Shown here: piece after piece, positions 51,471 to 59,538 of the stretch | Position numbering within the stretch: position 1 is the first letter of the stretch | Layout: each line of letters opens with the position of its first letter | DNA from: DASQFQ01 sp963730115 | Lineage (GTDB): Bacteria; Actinomycetota; Thermoleophilia; Solirubrobacterales; Solirubrobacteraceae | Assembly (NCBI GenBank): GCA_963730115.1 | Contig: CAVSQM010000004.1 | Coordinates: 310,001 to 374,000 of the forward strand | Reading direction: 5' to 3' | DNA: 64,000 nucleotides | Translations under genes and position numbers: made by a program | Notes under the pieces: model-generated | What the model saw: the letters and a program-made list of their open reading frames with translations, nothing else | Database searches by the model: none | What the model was told of the DNA's origin: nothing

Positions 51471-52856
51471 ATGGACAGCTTCGACGTGGTGGTGGTCGGC
51501 GGGGGTCCCGCCGGCGAGGTGGCGGCGGGGCGGCTTGCCGACGCCGGGCTCGAGGTCGCGCTGGTCGAGGACGACGTCGTCGGCGGCGAATGCTCGTTCT
51601 ACGCCTGCATGCCCTCCAAGGGCTTGCTGCGCCCGCAGGAGGTCCTGCGCGAGGTCCGGCGCATCCCCGGCGCGGCCGAGGCGGTCACCGGCGAGCTCGA
51701 CGTGCAGGCCGTGCTCGACCGCCGGGACGAGATCGTCCACGACCTCGACGACAGCTCGATGCTGCCGTGGCTCGACGACCGCGGGATCAAGCTCTACCGC
51801 GGCTTCGGGGTGCTGGCCGGAGAGCGGCGCGTCGACGTGGGCGACGACCAGCTCGAGGCGCGCACGGCGGTGATCCTCTCCGGCGGCACGCGCGCCGCGT
51901 TGCCGCCGATCGAGGGGCTGCGCGAGGCCGAGCCGTGGACCAACCGCGAGGCCACCACCGCCAAGGAGGTCCCGGAGGCGATCGTGATCCTCGGCGGCGG
52001 CGTGTTCGGCACCGAGCTGGCCCAGGCCTACCGCTCGCTCGGCTCCGAGGTGACGCTGATCGAGGGCGAGCGGCGGCTGCTCCCGACCGAGGAGGAGTTC
52101 GCCTGCGAGCAGGTGACGGACGCGCTCATCGAGCAGGGCGTCGACGTCCGCACCGGCCGCAAGGCGGCCAAGGTCGTGCAGGACGGCGACACGCTGCACG
52201 TGCACATGGACGACGGCTCGAGCGTCGAGGTCGAGCAGCTCGTCGCGGCGCTCGGCCGCCACCCGCGCACCGAGGAGCTCGGGCTCGACACGGTCGGCCT
52301 CGAGCCCGGCAAGGGCGGCTACATCGACGCCGACGAGGACATGCAGGTCCCGGGCACCGACTGGCTGTACGCGATCGGCGACATCAACGGGAAGATCCTG
52401 CTCACCCACATGGGCAAGTACCAGGCGCGGCTGGCGGTCGAGCACATCCTCGGCAACCCGTCGTCGGCCGAGCACGGCGCCGACGGCCACCAGTCGCCGC
52501 GCGTCGTGTTCACCGACCCGCAGGTGGCCGCGGTCGGCCACACCGAGAAGAGCGCGCGCGAGGCCGGGCTCGACTTCCACATCCTCGAGGTCGGGACGTC
52601 GGCCAACGCCGGCGGCTCCTTCTACGGCCGCAACGCGCCCGGCACGTCGAGGCTGCTGGTCGACAAGGGGTCCGACCTCATCATCGGCGCCACCATCACC
52701 GGCGCCGAGGTCGCCGACTTCCTGCAGGCGGCGACGATCGCGATCGTCGGCGAGGTGCCGATGGGCCGGCTGTGGCACGCCACGCCGTCGTTCCCGACCC
52801 GCAGCGAGATCTGGCTGAACCTGATGGCCGAGTGGGAGAAGGCGGTCGCGAGCTAG
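51471..52856 (+). CDS. FAD-dependent pyridine nucleotide-disulfide oxidoreductase
   Basis: This 461-residue flavoprotein has the FAD motif VVVVGGGPAGEVAA near 5-18, the redox pair CSFYACMPSK (CxxxxC) near 43-52, the NAD(P) motif ILGGGVFGTELAQAYRSLG, WLYAIGDING, and a C-terminal dimer interface with active-site His in LWHATPSFPTRSE. This is the glutathione reductase/mercuric reductase-like group; no Hg-binding domain or extra cysteines are present, so the substrate is open. ATG 51471 follows GAGGGG. It is divergent from tmRNA and shares CTAG stops with tetR. Confidence 0.85.
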   Translation: MDSFDVVVVGGGPAGEVAAGRLADAGLEVALVEDDVVGGECSFYACMPSKGLLRPQEVLREVRRIPGAAEAVTGELDVQAVLDRRDEIVHDLDDSSMLPWLDDRGIKLYRGFGVLAGERRVDVGDDQLEARTAVILSGGTRAALPPIEGLREAEPWTNREATTAKEVPEAIVILGGGVFGTELAQAYRSLGSEVTLIEGERRLLPTEEEFACEQVTDALIEQGVDVRTGRKAAKVVQDGDTLHVHMDDGSSVEVEQLVAALGRHPRTEELGLDTVGLEPGKGGYIDADEDMQVPGTDWLYAIGDINGKILLTHMGKYQARLAVEHILGNPSSAEHGADGHQSPRVVFTDPQVAAVGHTEKSAREAGLDFHILEVGTSANAGGSFYGRNAPGTSRLLVDKGSDLIIGATITGAEVADFLQAATIAIVGEVPMGRLWHATPSFPTRSEIWLNLMAEWEKAVAS

Positions 52857-53485
52857 AAGAGAAGGCGCCGCACCAGCGCGCCCCAGCCGGCTTTCAGCCG
52901 CTCGAGCTCCATCCCGCGCCCACGGCGCTGGTAGAAGAACGTGCGGGCGGAGAGCGCGGCGAGCAGCATGCCGGCGCACACGTCCTCGTCGAGGTCGGGC
53001 GCCGCCTCGGCGACGAGGTTGCGGACGTGCAGCCAGTAGGCCGCCCAGGCGTCCGAGCGCTGCTGCGCGGTCGGGTCGCCGCCCTCGGCGACGAGCAGCA
53101 GGTCGCCGTGCGCCTCGAGCAGGTCGAGCATCCCCTCGCCGAACGCGACCAGGCGCTCGGCGGGCGGCGCGCCCGGGCCGAGCGGCGGCTCGCCGCGGAT
53201 GAACGCCTCCTGGAAGCCGCTGTCGCGCTGGGACAGCAGCGCGCGGGCGAGCGAGGCGCGGTCGCCGAAGCGGCGGAACAGCGTGCCCTTGCCGACACCG
53301 GCCTCGGCGGCGATCGCGTCCATCGACGTGCAGGACACGCCGTTCTCCGCGAACAGCTTCTCCGCCGCGGCGAGGATCCGGCGGCGGTTGCGCGCGGCGT
53401 CCGCCCGCTCGGGCGGCTCGGCGCCGATGACGGGGAGGTCCGCCATCGGAAGCTGATCTGGGGTGGTCACTGTGTGGCTCATCAT
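52853..53485 (-). CDS. TetR-family regulator divergent from yceI
   Basis: This 210-residue repressor has the HTH NRRRILAAAEKLFAENG, then MDAIAAEAGVGKGTLFRRFGDRASLARAL, a clear TetR domain preceded by a 30-residue leader. The ligand domain is of the TetR_C_33 type by feel. ATG 53485 (or 53482) is used. It faces the YceI/FMN reductase genes across a symmetric promoter with twin operators and is the likely repressor of both. Confidence 0.88.
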   Translation of the reverse strand: MMSHTVTTPDQLPMADLPVIGAEPPERADAARNRRRILAAAEKLFAENGVSCTSMDAIAAEAGVGKGTLFRRFGDRASLARALLSQRDSGFQEAFIRGEPPLGPGAPPAERLVAFGEGMLDLLEAHGDLLLVAEGGDPTAQQRSDAWAAYWLHVRNLVAEAAPDLDEDVCAGMLLAALSARTFFYQRRGRGMELERLKAGWGALVRRLLF

Positions 53486-53491
53486 CTTGAT

Positions 53492-53546
53492 CGGACTGCG
53501 GTCCGTTTCTGTGCTACAGTGTAGCGCGTAATCGGACTACGGTCCG
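53492..53546. promoter_or_regulatory. Symmetric bidirectional promoter with two flanking operators
   Basis: GCTACAGTGTAGC (53513-53525) is a perfect dyad about one base and gives -10 boxes both ways: TACAGT for yceI (53515-53520) and TACACT for tetR (53523-53518). It is flanked by two near-identical operators, CGGACTGCGGTCCG (53492-53505) and CGGACTACGGTCCG (53533-53546), each CGGAC-N4-GTCCG and 41 bp apart. Each operator lies just downstream of one predicted start site, so TetR bound there could block both transcripts. Confidence 0.65.
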
Positions 53547-53570
53547 AATCGATCCAGGGGGAACTCCACC

Positions 53571-54101
53571 ATGACCACCGCCACCGAGCAGATCACCGGC
53601 ACCTACGTCCTCGATCCCGTTCATTCGAGCGCGTCGTTCGCCGTCAAGCACATGATCGTCTCGACTTTCCGCGGGCGTTTCGAGAAGTTCGACGCCACGC
53701 TCGTCGACGGCAAGCTGACCGGCACCGTCGACGTGTCCTCGATCGTCGTCAAGGACGAGAACCTGGCTGCACACCTGCAGTCGCCCGAGTTCTTCGACGC
53801 CGAGCGCCACCCCGAGCTGCGCTTCGTCTCCAGCGACATCCGCCCCGCTGAGGGCAACGAGGTCGTCGTCGACGGCGAGCTCACGATCAAGGGCATCACC
53901 AAGGCCGTCGAGGCCCGCGGCACGCTCGAGGGCCCCGCGGTCACCTTCGGCGACGTCAACAAGGTCGGCCTGACGCTCGAGGCGATCATCGATCGCACCG
54001 AGTTCGGCCTGAACTGGAACGCGCCGCTGCCCAAGGGCGGCTTCGCGCTCGCCAACGACGTCAAGCTGATCGTCGAGCTCGAGCTCGCGGAGCAGGCCTA
54101 A
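53571..54101 (+). CDS. YceI-family lipid-binding protein
   Basis: This 176-residue protein is a YceI-like beta barrel: YVLDPVHSSASFAVKHMIVSTFRGRF, ELTIKGITKAVEARG and GLTLEAIIDRTEFGLNWN. Family members bind polyisoprenoid-type lipids. Unlike E. coli YceI there is no signal peptide, so it is cytosolic. ATG 53571 follows AGGGGGAAC. The FMN reductase gene begins 7 nt after the stop, suggesting a TetR-controlled two-gene operon. Confidence 0.88.
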   Translation: MTTATEQITGTYVLDPVHSSASFAVKHMIVSTFRGRFEKFDATLVDGKLTGTVDVSSIVVKDENLAAHLQSPEFFDAERHPELRFVSSDIRPAEGNEVVVDGELTIKGITKAVEARGTLEGPAVTFGDVNKVGLTLEAIIDRTEFGLNWNAPLPKGGFALANDVKLIVELELAEQA

Positions 54102-54107
54102 CCCGCC

Positions 54108-54671
54108 ATGCGCATCCTCGGGATCTCGGGCTCGCTGCGGCGAGACTCGTACAACACGAAGCTCCTCCGGGAGGCCGGGCGGCTGCTCCCGCCCGGCGTG
54201 GAGCTCGTCGAGTTCGACGGGCTCAAGGACGTCGCGCCGTACGACGCGGACGACGAGGCCTCCCCGATCCCGCCCCGCGGCGTGTTCGAGCTGCGGGCGG
54301 CGATCGCCGACGCCGACGCGGTCCTGATCGCGACGCCCGAGTACAACCACTCGATCCCGGGGGTGCTCAAGAACGCCATCGACTGGGCCTCGCGGCCGAA
54401 GGCCGAGGCGGCGCTGAAGAACAAGCCCGCCGCGGTGATCGGCACGAGCACCGGCATGTTCGGCGCGGTCTGGGCGCAGGCCGAGACGCGCAAGGCGCTC
54501 GCGGGTGCGGGCGCACGTGTGATCGACCGCGAGCTGCCGGTCGCCTCCGCCGACGAGCAGTTCCACCCGCTCGACGGCCGGCTCGTCGAGAAGGACCTCG
54601 AGACCGAGCTCGGCGGCATCCTCGTCGAGCTGATCGCGGAGGTCGAGCCCGCGCTGGCGCGGGCAAGCTAG
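54108..54671 (+). CDS. NADPH-dependent FMN/quinone reductase
   Basis: This 187-residue flavodoxin-like protein has the phosphate loop GISGSLRRDSYNTKLL near 5-20 and PEYNHSIPGVLKNAIDW near 83-99, the signature of the FMN_red family (chromate, azo and quinone reductases). It is co-directional with yceI and controlled by the same promoter region. A quinone detoxifying role is likely but not shown. The TAG is in CTAG at 54668-54671, shared with the VOC gene. Confidence 0.88.
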   Translation: MRILGISGSLRRDSYNTKLLREAGRLLPPGVELVEFDGLKDVAPYDADDEASPIPPRGVFELRAAIADADAVLIATPEYNHSIPGVLKNAIDWASRPKAEAALKNKPAAVIGTSTGMFGAVWAQAETRKALAGAGARVIDRELPVASADEQFHPLDGRLVEKDLETELGGILVELIAEVEPALARAS

Positions 54672-55033
54672 GGGGCCAGCACCTCGATCCGGTTGCCCCA
54701 CGGATCGGCGGTGAAGAAGCGGCGGCGGCCGGCGATGCGATCGTCCCAGTGGACGTCCGCGCCGGCCGTCACCAGCACCTCGGCCAGCGCGTCGAGCTCC
54801 GCCTCGGAGCCGACCCGCAGGCCGGGATGGGCCTTGGTCGCGGGCATGAAGTCCTCGGCGACGCCGACGTGCAGTTCCTGCCCGCCGGCGGCGAACCAGA
54901 CGCCGCCGCCCGCTCGGAGCGCCTCGGGCTTGTCGAGCTCGCGCAGGCCGAGCAGGCGGCCGTAGAAGCCACGCGCCTCGCGCTCGCAACCGGGCGGCGC
55001 GGCGACCTGCACGTGGTCGAGCCCTTCGATCAC
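54668..55033 (-). CDS. VOC/glyoxalase-family protein
   Basis: This 121-residue single-module protein begins IEGLDHVQVAAPPGCEREARGFYGRLLGL and ends RRFFTADPWGNRIEVLAP, with His and Glu as likely metal ligands. GTG 55033 abuts the stop of the upstream FAD-oxidase gene (TGAGTG), so both are probably one transcript. The substrate is unknown. Confidence 0.82.
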   Translation of the reverse strand: MIEGLDHVQVAAPPGCEREARGFYGRLLGLRELDKPEALRAGGGVWFAAGGQELHVGVAEDFMPATKAHPGLRVGSEAELDALAEVLVTAGADVHWDDRIAGRRRFFTADPWGNRIEVLAP

Positions 55034-56278
55034 TCAGAACACCCCGTCGGGGTCGTAGCGGCGCTTGAGCTCGAGCAGCCGCTCGCGGTTGGCGCCGAGG
55101 TACTCCGCCGCCCACGGGTCGAGCCCGTCTTCGGGGAAGTTCGGGTACGCGCCGCCGGTGCCGTAGGGGTGCGTGATCGCGTACGAGCGGTCGAGCCACG
55201 CGCGCGCCTCCGCCACCGGCCCGCCCGGCTCGACCTCCGCGGCCTGCTTGAGCAGGAAGCGCGCGTCCCGGTGGGCGAACGCGCTGGCCTCGACCGGCGT
55301 GCGGCAGTAGGCGCCGCCCCAGGGCGAGAAGTCGAGCTCGCGCGCGAAGCCGTCGCCTTCCAGACCGGCCACCAGCGCCTCGATGGCGTCGCGCGGCAGG
55401 CGCTCGGCGAAGTACTCCGAGCGCATGAAGGCGTGGCCGCCCTCGTCCCCGCCCACCCCGGCGAGGAAGCGCTTGGCCTCGCGCGCGGTGCCCGCCTGGA
55501 ACGTCGCGGAGCGCGGCTCGCCGAGGGCGTCGACGAGCGCGCGCAGCTCCGTCTCGGGCCCCGCGAACGCGCCGAACACCTTCACGCGCAGCGGGGCGGT
55601 GGTGATGAGCAGGCTGGCGGCGAGCGCGTCGGGCGCGTCCGGCCCCCACTCCTGCCAGGCCGCGATCGTCGCGACCGGGTCGTCCCAGAACGTCTCGAAC
55701 GCGGTCATCGCCGGCGCCTCGACGGTCTTGAACTCGAGCGCGGTGACGACGCCGAAGCGGGCGCCGCCGGCCCCGCGCAGCGCCCACAGCAGCTCGGGGT
55801 CGGCCTCCACCACGCGCCCGTCGGCGAGCACCACCTCGGCCGCGAGCAGCGAGTCCGACAGCACGCCGTGGAGGCGGCCGAGGATCCCCAGGCCGCCGCC
55901 GAGCGTGAGGCCGGCGATGCCGACCGTGACGCCGCAGCCGGCGGGCAGCGTGACGCCGTGGGCGTCGAGCGAGTCGTAGACGTCGCCGAGGAGCGCGCCG
56001 GCGCCGATCCGCGCCCGGCCCTCGCCGACCTCGACCGAGGCCAGCGGCGAGACGTCGATCAGCACGCCCTCGGTCGACGAGCGCCCGGCGAAGTCGTGGC
56101 CGCCGCTGCGGACCGCGAGCGGCAGGCCGGCGTCGCGGGCGGCGGCGATGGCCCGCGCGACGTCCGCCGCGCTCGCGCATGAGGCGACGCGGGCGGGCCG
56201 GATTCCTGCAAACCGGGCGAGAGCCGGCCGAGGGCCGGGCCGATGGTCCTGACTTCCGGGCGCGACCACTCGGCTCAT
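55034..56278 (-). CDS. FAD-linked oxidase, berberine bridge enzyme-like
   Basis: This 414-residue flavoprotein has a PCMH-type FAD domain with LAVRSGGHDFAGRS, whose His is the usual 8-alpha attachment site, and LPAGCGVTVGIAGLTLGGGLG, whose Cys could be the second FAD link of the BBE family. The C-terminal AYPNFPEDGLD and YLGANRERLLELKRRYDP match the BBE motif. Such enzymes oxidise sugars, alcohols or aromatic alkaloids. There is no signal peptide, so it works inside the cell. It precedes a VOC gene in one operon. Confidence 0.85.
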   Translation of the reverse strand: MSRVVAPGSQDHRPGPRPALARFAGIRPARVASCASAADVARAIAAARDAGLPLAVRSGGHDFAGRSSTEGVLIDVSPLASVEVGEGRARIGAGALLGDVYDSLDAHGVTLPAGCGVTVGIAGLTLGGGLGILGRLHGVLSDSLLAAEVVLADGRVVEADPELLWALRGAGGARFGVVTALEFKTVEAPAMTAFETFWDDPVATIAAWQEWGPDAPDALAASLLITTAPLRVKVFGAFAGPETELRALVDALGEPRSATFQAGTAREAKRFLAGVGGDEGGHAFMRSEYFAERLPRDAIEALVAGLEGDGFARELDFSPWGGAYCRTPVEASAFAHRDARFLLKQAAEVEPGGPVAEARAWLDRSYAITHPYGTGGAYPNFPEDGLDPWAAEYLGANRERLLELKRRYDPDGVF

Positions 56279-56300
56279 CCGCGGATTAAACGAAAGCGAC

Positions 56301-56339
56301 GCGAAGGGAGCCGCTCGAGGAGCCCTCGAGTCCTTCCGC
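56301..56339. other. Nested stem-loop in the intergenic region before the M50 gene
   Basis: An inner hairpin CTCGAGG-AGC-CCTCGAG (56314-56330) is enclosed by a 9-bp outer stem (GCGAAGGGA at 56301-56309 with TCCTTCCGC at 56331-56339; one mismatch, one G-T). It lies in a 227-bp gap (56279-56505) that is less GC-rich toward its right end. It may be a leader RNA or terminator. I recognise no riboswitch or known RNA here, and the rest of the gap shows nothing firm. Confidence 0.3.
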
Positions 56340-56523
56340 CGAAGCTTCCGGACCGTCAGGGCGGCGGGCCTTTCGTCCTCAAGCCTCGCTCTTTGCGGCT
56401 ACGACCTTCGCGTCTGGAACCAACCTATGGCGGCGGCTCCGGCAGTTCAAGTCCGGTTGACCACTAATTCCGCAACTACCGAAGAAATCCCAGCCTTAAG
56501 TCGCGGTGCCACACTGGATCGCG

Positions 56524-57375
56524 ATGGATTCGCAGACCACCTGGCTCCCGCCGACCGCCCCGCAGACACCCGCGGCGCCCCCGCCGTTCCAAGAGCAGCG
56601 CAAGCCGCCGCTCCAGCGGCTGCTGGGCCCGCTCGTGCTCGTCGGCGCGCTGGTGCTCAAGTTCGGCAAGGTCGGCCTGCTGCTGCTGACGAAGGCGAAG
56701 TTCCTCACGACGTCGCTGTCGATGGTCGTGTCGGTCGCCGCCTACGCGCTGATCTGGGGCTGGCGGTTCGCGGCCGGCTTCGTCGCCCTGCTGTTCATCC
56801 ACGAGATGGGCCACTACATCCAGCTGCGCCGCGAGGGGGTCAAGCCGAGCGGCATGGTGTTCATCCCGTTCCTCGGTGCGGCCGTCGGCGCGCGCTCGCT
56901 CGGCGGCTCGGCCCTCGCGGAGGCGCGCGTCGGCCTGGCCGGCCCGATCCTCGGCTCGCTCGCGTGCCTGATCCCGGCCGGCCTGTGGCTGGCCACCGGC
57001 GAGGAGTTCTGGCAGGCGCTCGCGTTCACCGGCTTCTTCCTCAACCTCTTCAACCTGGTCCCCGTGGTGCCGTTCGACGGTGGCCGCGCGATGGCGGCGA
57101 TGGCGCCGTGGATGTGGTTCGTCGGCCTCGGCGCGATGCTCGCGCTGCTGATCGTGGCGCCGAACCCGTTCGTGATCATCTTCCTGCTGCTCGGCGCCAT
57201 GACGACGTGGCAGCGGTGGAAGAACCGCAAGTCGGGCGAGGAGGGCAACCTCGCGTACTACCGCGTCAAGCCCGCGCACCGGCTGGCGGTCGGCGCGGTC
57301 TACGTGGGGCTGATCGTGCTGCTCGCCGTCGGCATGGACGTGACTCACCTCGAGCGCACGCTCAGCGACGCATAG
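56524..57375 (+). CDS. M50-family membrane metalloprotease (site-2-protease-like)
   Basis: This 283-residue protein has several membrane helices, the zinc motif HEMGH at 93-97 inside FIHEMGHYIQLRREG, and the second motif NLFNLVPVVPFDGGRA with the third ligand Asp. It likely cuts membrane-embedded substrates. A Pro/Gln-rich 30-residue leader precedes the first helix. ATG 56524 is preferred over GTG 56506. No PDZ domain is present. Its end overlaps smpB by 14 nt on the other strand. Confidence 0.85.
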   Translation: MDSQTTWLPPTAPQTPAAPPPFQEQRKPPLQRLLGPLVLVGALVLKFGKVGLLLLTKAKFLTTSLSMVVSVAAYALIWGWRFAAGFVALLFIHEMGHYIQLRREGVKPSGMVFIPFLGAAVGARSLGGSALAEARVGLAGPILGSLACLIPAGLWLATGEEFWQALAFTGFFLNLFNLVPVVPFDGGRAMAAMAPWMWFVGLGAMLALLIVAPNPFVIIFLLLGAMTTWQRWKNRKSGEEGNLAYYRVKPAHRLAVGAVYVGLIVLLAVGMDVTHLERTLSDA

Positions 57376-57802
57376 CCCGCTCCATCTCGCGCTTCATCTC
57401 GCGCTCCTTGATCGTGCGGCGCTTGTCGCCGACGTCCTTGCCCTTTGCAAGCGCGATCTCGACCTTGGCGCGAGGGCCCTTGAAGTACATGCGCGTCGGG
57501 ATCAACGTCAGCCCCTTCTCGCGCGTCTTGCCGATCAGGCGCTCGATCTCGCGCTTGTGCATCAGCAGCTTGCGCGGGCGCTCGGGCTCGTGGTTCTCCG
57601 TCGTGGCCGGCGGATACTGCGCGATGTGGACGTTGTACAGCCACACCTCGCCGTCGCGTAGCGCCGCGTAGCCGTCCTTGAGCTGGACCTTGCCGTCGCG
57701 CGCCGACTTGACCTCCGAGCCGAGGAGCACGAGCCCGCACTCCCAGCTCTCGAGCAGGTGGTAGCGGTAGGACGCTTGCTTGTTGCGCGCGATATCGGCC
57801 AT
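57362..57802 (-). CDS. smpB: SsrA-binding protein
   Basis: This 146-residue protein binds tmRNA and brings it to stalled ribosomes. Motifs ARNKQASYRYHLLESWECGLVLLGSEVKSARDGKVQLKDGYAAL (read in parts) and ENHEPERPRKLLMHKREIERL are typical, and the C-terminal basic tail (KREMERAMRR) is the part that enters the mRNA channel. ATG 57802 overlaps the rnr stop by one base (TGATG). It ends the operon ftsE-ftsX-ctp-rnr-smpB. Confidence 0.97.
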   Translation of the reverse strand: MADIARNKQASYRYHLLESWECGLVLLGSEVKSARDGKVQLKDGYAALRDGEVWLYNVHIAQYPPATTENHEPERPRKLLMHKREIERLIGKTREKGLTLIPTRMYFKGPRAKVEIALAKGKDVGDKRRTIKEREMKREMERAMRR

Positions 57803-59538
57803 CAGGACGCCCCCAACTCTACGGGGGAGAGATCGACCCTCCCGCGGGGCGCGTCCACGCGCTCGACCTGCACCACGACGGTGTCGCCGAGCCGCAGCGC
57901 CATCCCGGACTGCGATCCGACCAGCATCGTCTCGTGCTCGTTGAGCTCCCACCAGTCGCCGCGCAGGCGGCGCACCGGCAGCATCCCCTCGTAGCCGTCA
58001 CCGAACGCGACGAACGCGCCGGCGCCGATCACGCCGATCACCTCGCCCGCCCACTCCGTCTGCCAGCCGCGCTTGAACAGCTCGGTCTCGAGCAGGAAGC
58101 AGCGGGCCACGTCGTCGGCCGTGCGCTCGATCGTCATCGCGGCGCGCTCGCGCGTCGAGCACCACTCGCCCAGCTCTCCCACCGCCGACGCCTCCGGCGC
58201 GTCCTCGCCGCCGCCGACCGCCGACAGCAGCGCGCGGTGGCAGACGAGGTCGGGATAGCGCCGGATCGGCGAGGTGAAGTGGCAGTAGCGCGGCGAGCTG
58301 AGGCCGGCGTGGCCCTTGTTCACCGGGTCGTAGCGCGCCTGCTTGAGCGAGCGCAGCACGAGCGAGGTGAGCGCCGCGCGGCCGCGGCCGGTGCGCCGTA
58401 CGTGCGCGTCGACCATGTGCGAGATCTCGGCGACGGCGTCCTCGGCCTGCTGCGGCGACATCGGATCCGGCAGCGGCGGGGTGGGCACGTCGAGCGACGC
58501 GAGCTGCTCGACGAGGCGCTCGACCCGCGCCGGCTCGGGGCGCTCGTGGATGCGGTAGAGCGCAGGGACCTTGCGCTGGTCGAGCAGCGTCGCCACCGCC
58601 TCGTTGGCGGCGATCATCAGGTGCTCGATCAGCCGGTGCGACTCGGTCGGCTCGGAGCCTGCGAGCCCGGTCACGTGCCCCTCGTGGGAGAAGTCGAACT
58701 CCGGCTCCACGGTCTCGACCGCGAGCGCGCCGCGGGCCTGGCGCGCCGCCTCGAGCGCGGCGGCGGCCTCGCGCGCTGCGGCCAGCGGCTCCGCCCACGG
58801 CGCCTCGGCCTCCTCCTCGCCGGCGAAGACGTCGTCGACGCGCGGGTAGTCGAGCCGCGCGTCGGAGCGGATGGTCGAGCGAGTGAACGCCGTGCGGCGC
58901 ACCGTCGCGCCTTCCAGCTCGAGCTCGACGGTCACCGCGAGGCGATCCTGGCCGGGCACGAGCGAGCATGCGGTGTTCGAGAGCGCCTCCGGCAGCATCG
59001 GCTCGACCTTGCCGGGGACGTAGACGCTGGTCGCGCGGCGGCGCGCCTCGCGGTCGACGAGCGAGCCGGGCGGGACGTGGGCGGCGACGTCGGCGATGTG
59101 AACCCAGACGCGGATCGCGCCGTCGTCGAGCCGCTCGGCCGAGATCGCGTCGTCGAAGTCGCGGGCGGTCGGCGGGTCGATGGTGAAGGTGGGGAGGTGG
59201 CGGAGGTCGCGGCGCGGACCTTCATCGCCGTGCGGCGGGCGCTCGGCAGCGCCGCGCGCCTCACGCTCGACGGCGGGGTCGAAGCGCCGACGCAACCCGC
59301 GGTCGAGCATCAGCGCCTCGAGCACGTCGCGCGCGGTGTCGGGCCGCCCGAGCCGCCGCAGCACCTTCCCGTGCCCGCCCCCGCGCCCCGTCGGCCGCAC
59401 GAGCACGAGGTCGCCCGCGTGCACCTCGCGCCCGGGCTTGTCGAGGTTGATCCGGCGCCCGCGCGCGAAGAACGGGGTCGCCGTGAAGAACCGGCCGCGC
59501 TTCTCGAGGACGGCGACGACCGGGAGGCTGTCGCTCAC
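57802..59538 (-). CDS. rnr: RNase R-type 3'-5' exoribonuclease (RNB domain)
   Basis: This 578-residue enzyme has the RNB catalytic motif TIDPPTARDFDDAIS near 119-133 with the metal-binding aspartates, HIADVAAHVPPGSLVDREARRR, and a C-terminal S1-like region with VIGVIGAGAFVAFGDGYEGMLPV. It is shorter than E. coli RNase R (813), with only a compact N-terminal cold-shock-like part. RNase R helps degrade tmRNA-released mRNAs, which fits coupling to smpB. GTG 59538 overlaps the ctp stop by 4 nt. Confidence 0.93.
   Translation of the reverse strand: MSDSLPVVAVLEKRGRFFTATPFFARGRRINLDKPGREVHAGDLVLVRPTGRGGGHGKVLRRLGRPDTARDVLEALMLDRGLRRRFDPAVEREARGAAERPPHGDEGPRRDLRHLPTFTIDPPTARDFDDAISAERLDDGAIRVWVHIADVAAHVPPGSLVDREARRRATSVYVPGKVEPMLPEALSNTACSLVPGQDRLAVTVELELEGATVRRTAFTRSTIRSDARLDYPRVDDVFAGEEEAEAPWAEPLAAAREAAAALEAARQARGALAVETVEPEFDFSHEGHVTGLAGSEPTESHRLIEHLMIAANEAVATLLDQRKVPALYRIHERPEPARVERLVEQLASLDVPTPPLPDPMSPQQAEDAVAEISHMVDAHVRRTGRGRAALTSLVLRSLKQARYDPVNKGHAGLSSPRYCHFTSPIRRYPDLVCHRALLSAVGGGEDAPEASAVGELGEWCSTRERAAMTIERTADDVARCFLLETELFKRGWQTEWAGEVIGVIGAGAFVAFGDGYEGMLPVRRLRGDWWELNEHETMLVGSQSGMALRLGDTVVVQVERVDAPRGRVDLSPVELGAS

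Noticed and set aside
56435..56465. GTTCAAGTCCGG...TTGACCA resembles a tRNA 3' end
   Set aside because: T-stem does not pair and the matching 5' acceptor is missing at tRNA distance.
1991..56498. CTTAAG at about 1991, 10450 and 56493 as a shared regulatory motif
   Set aside because: A few copies are expected by chance in 64 kb at this composition and flanks differ.
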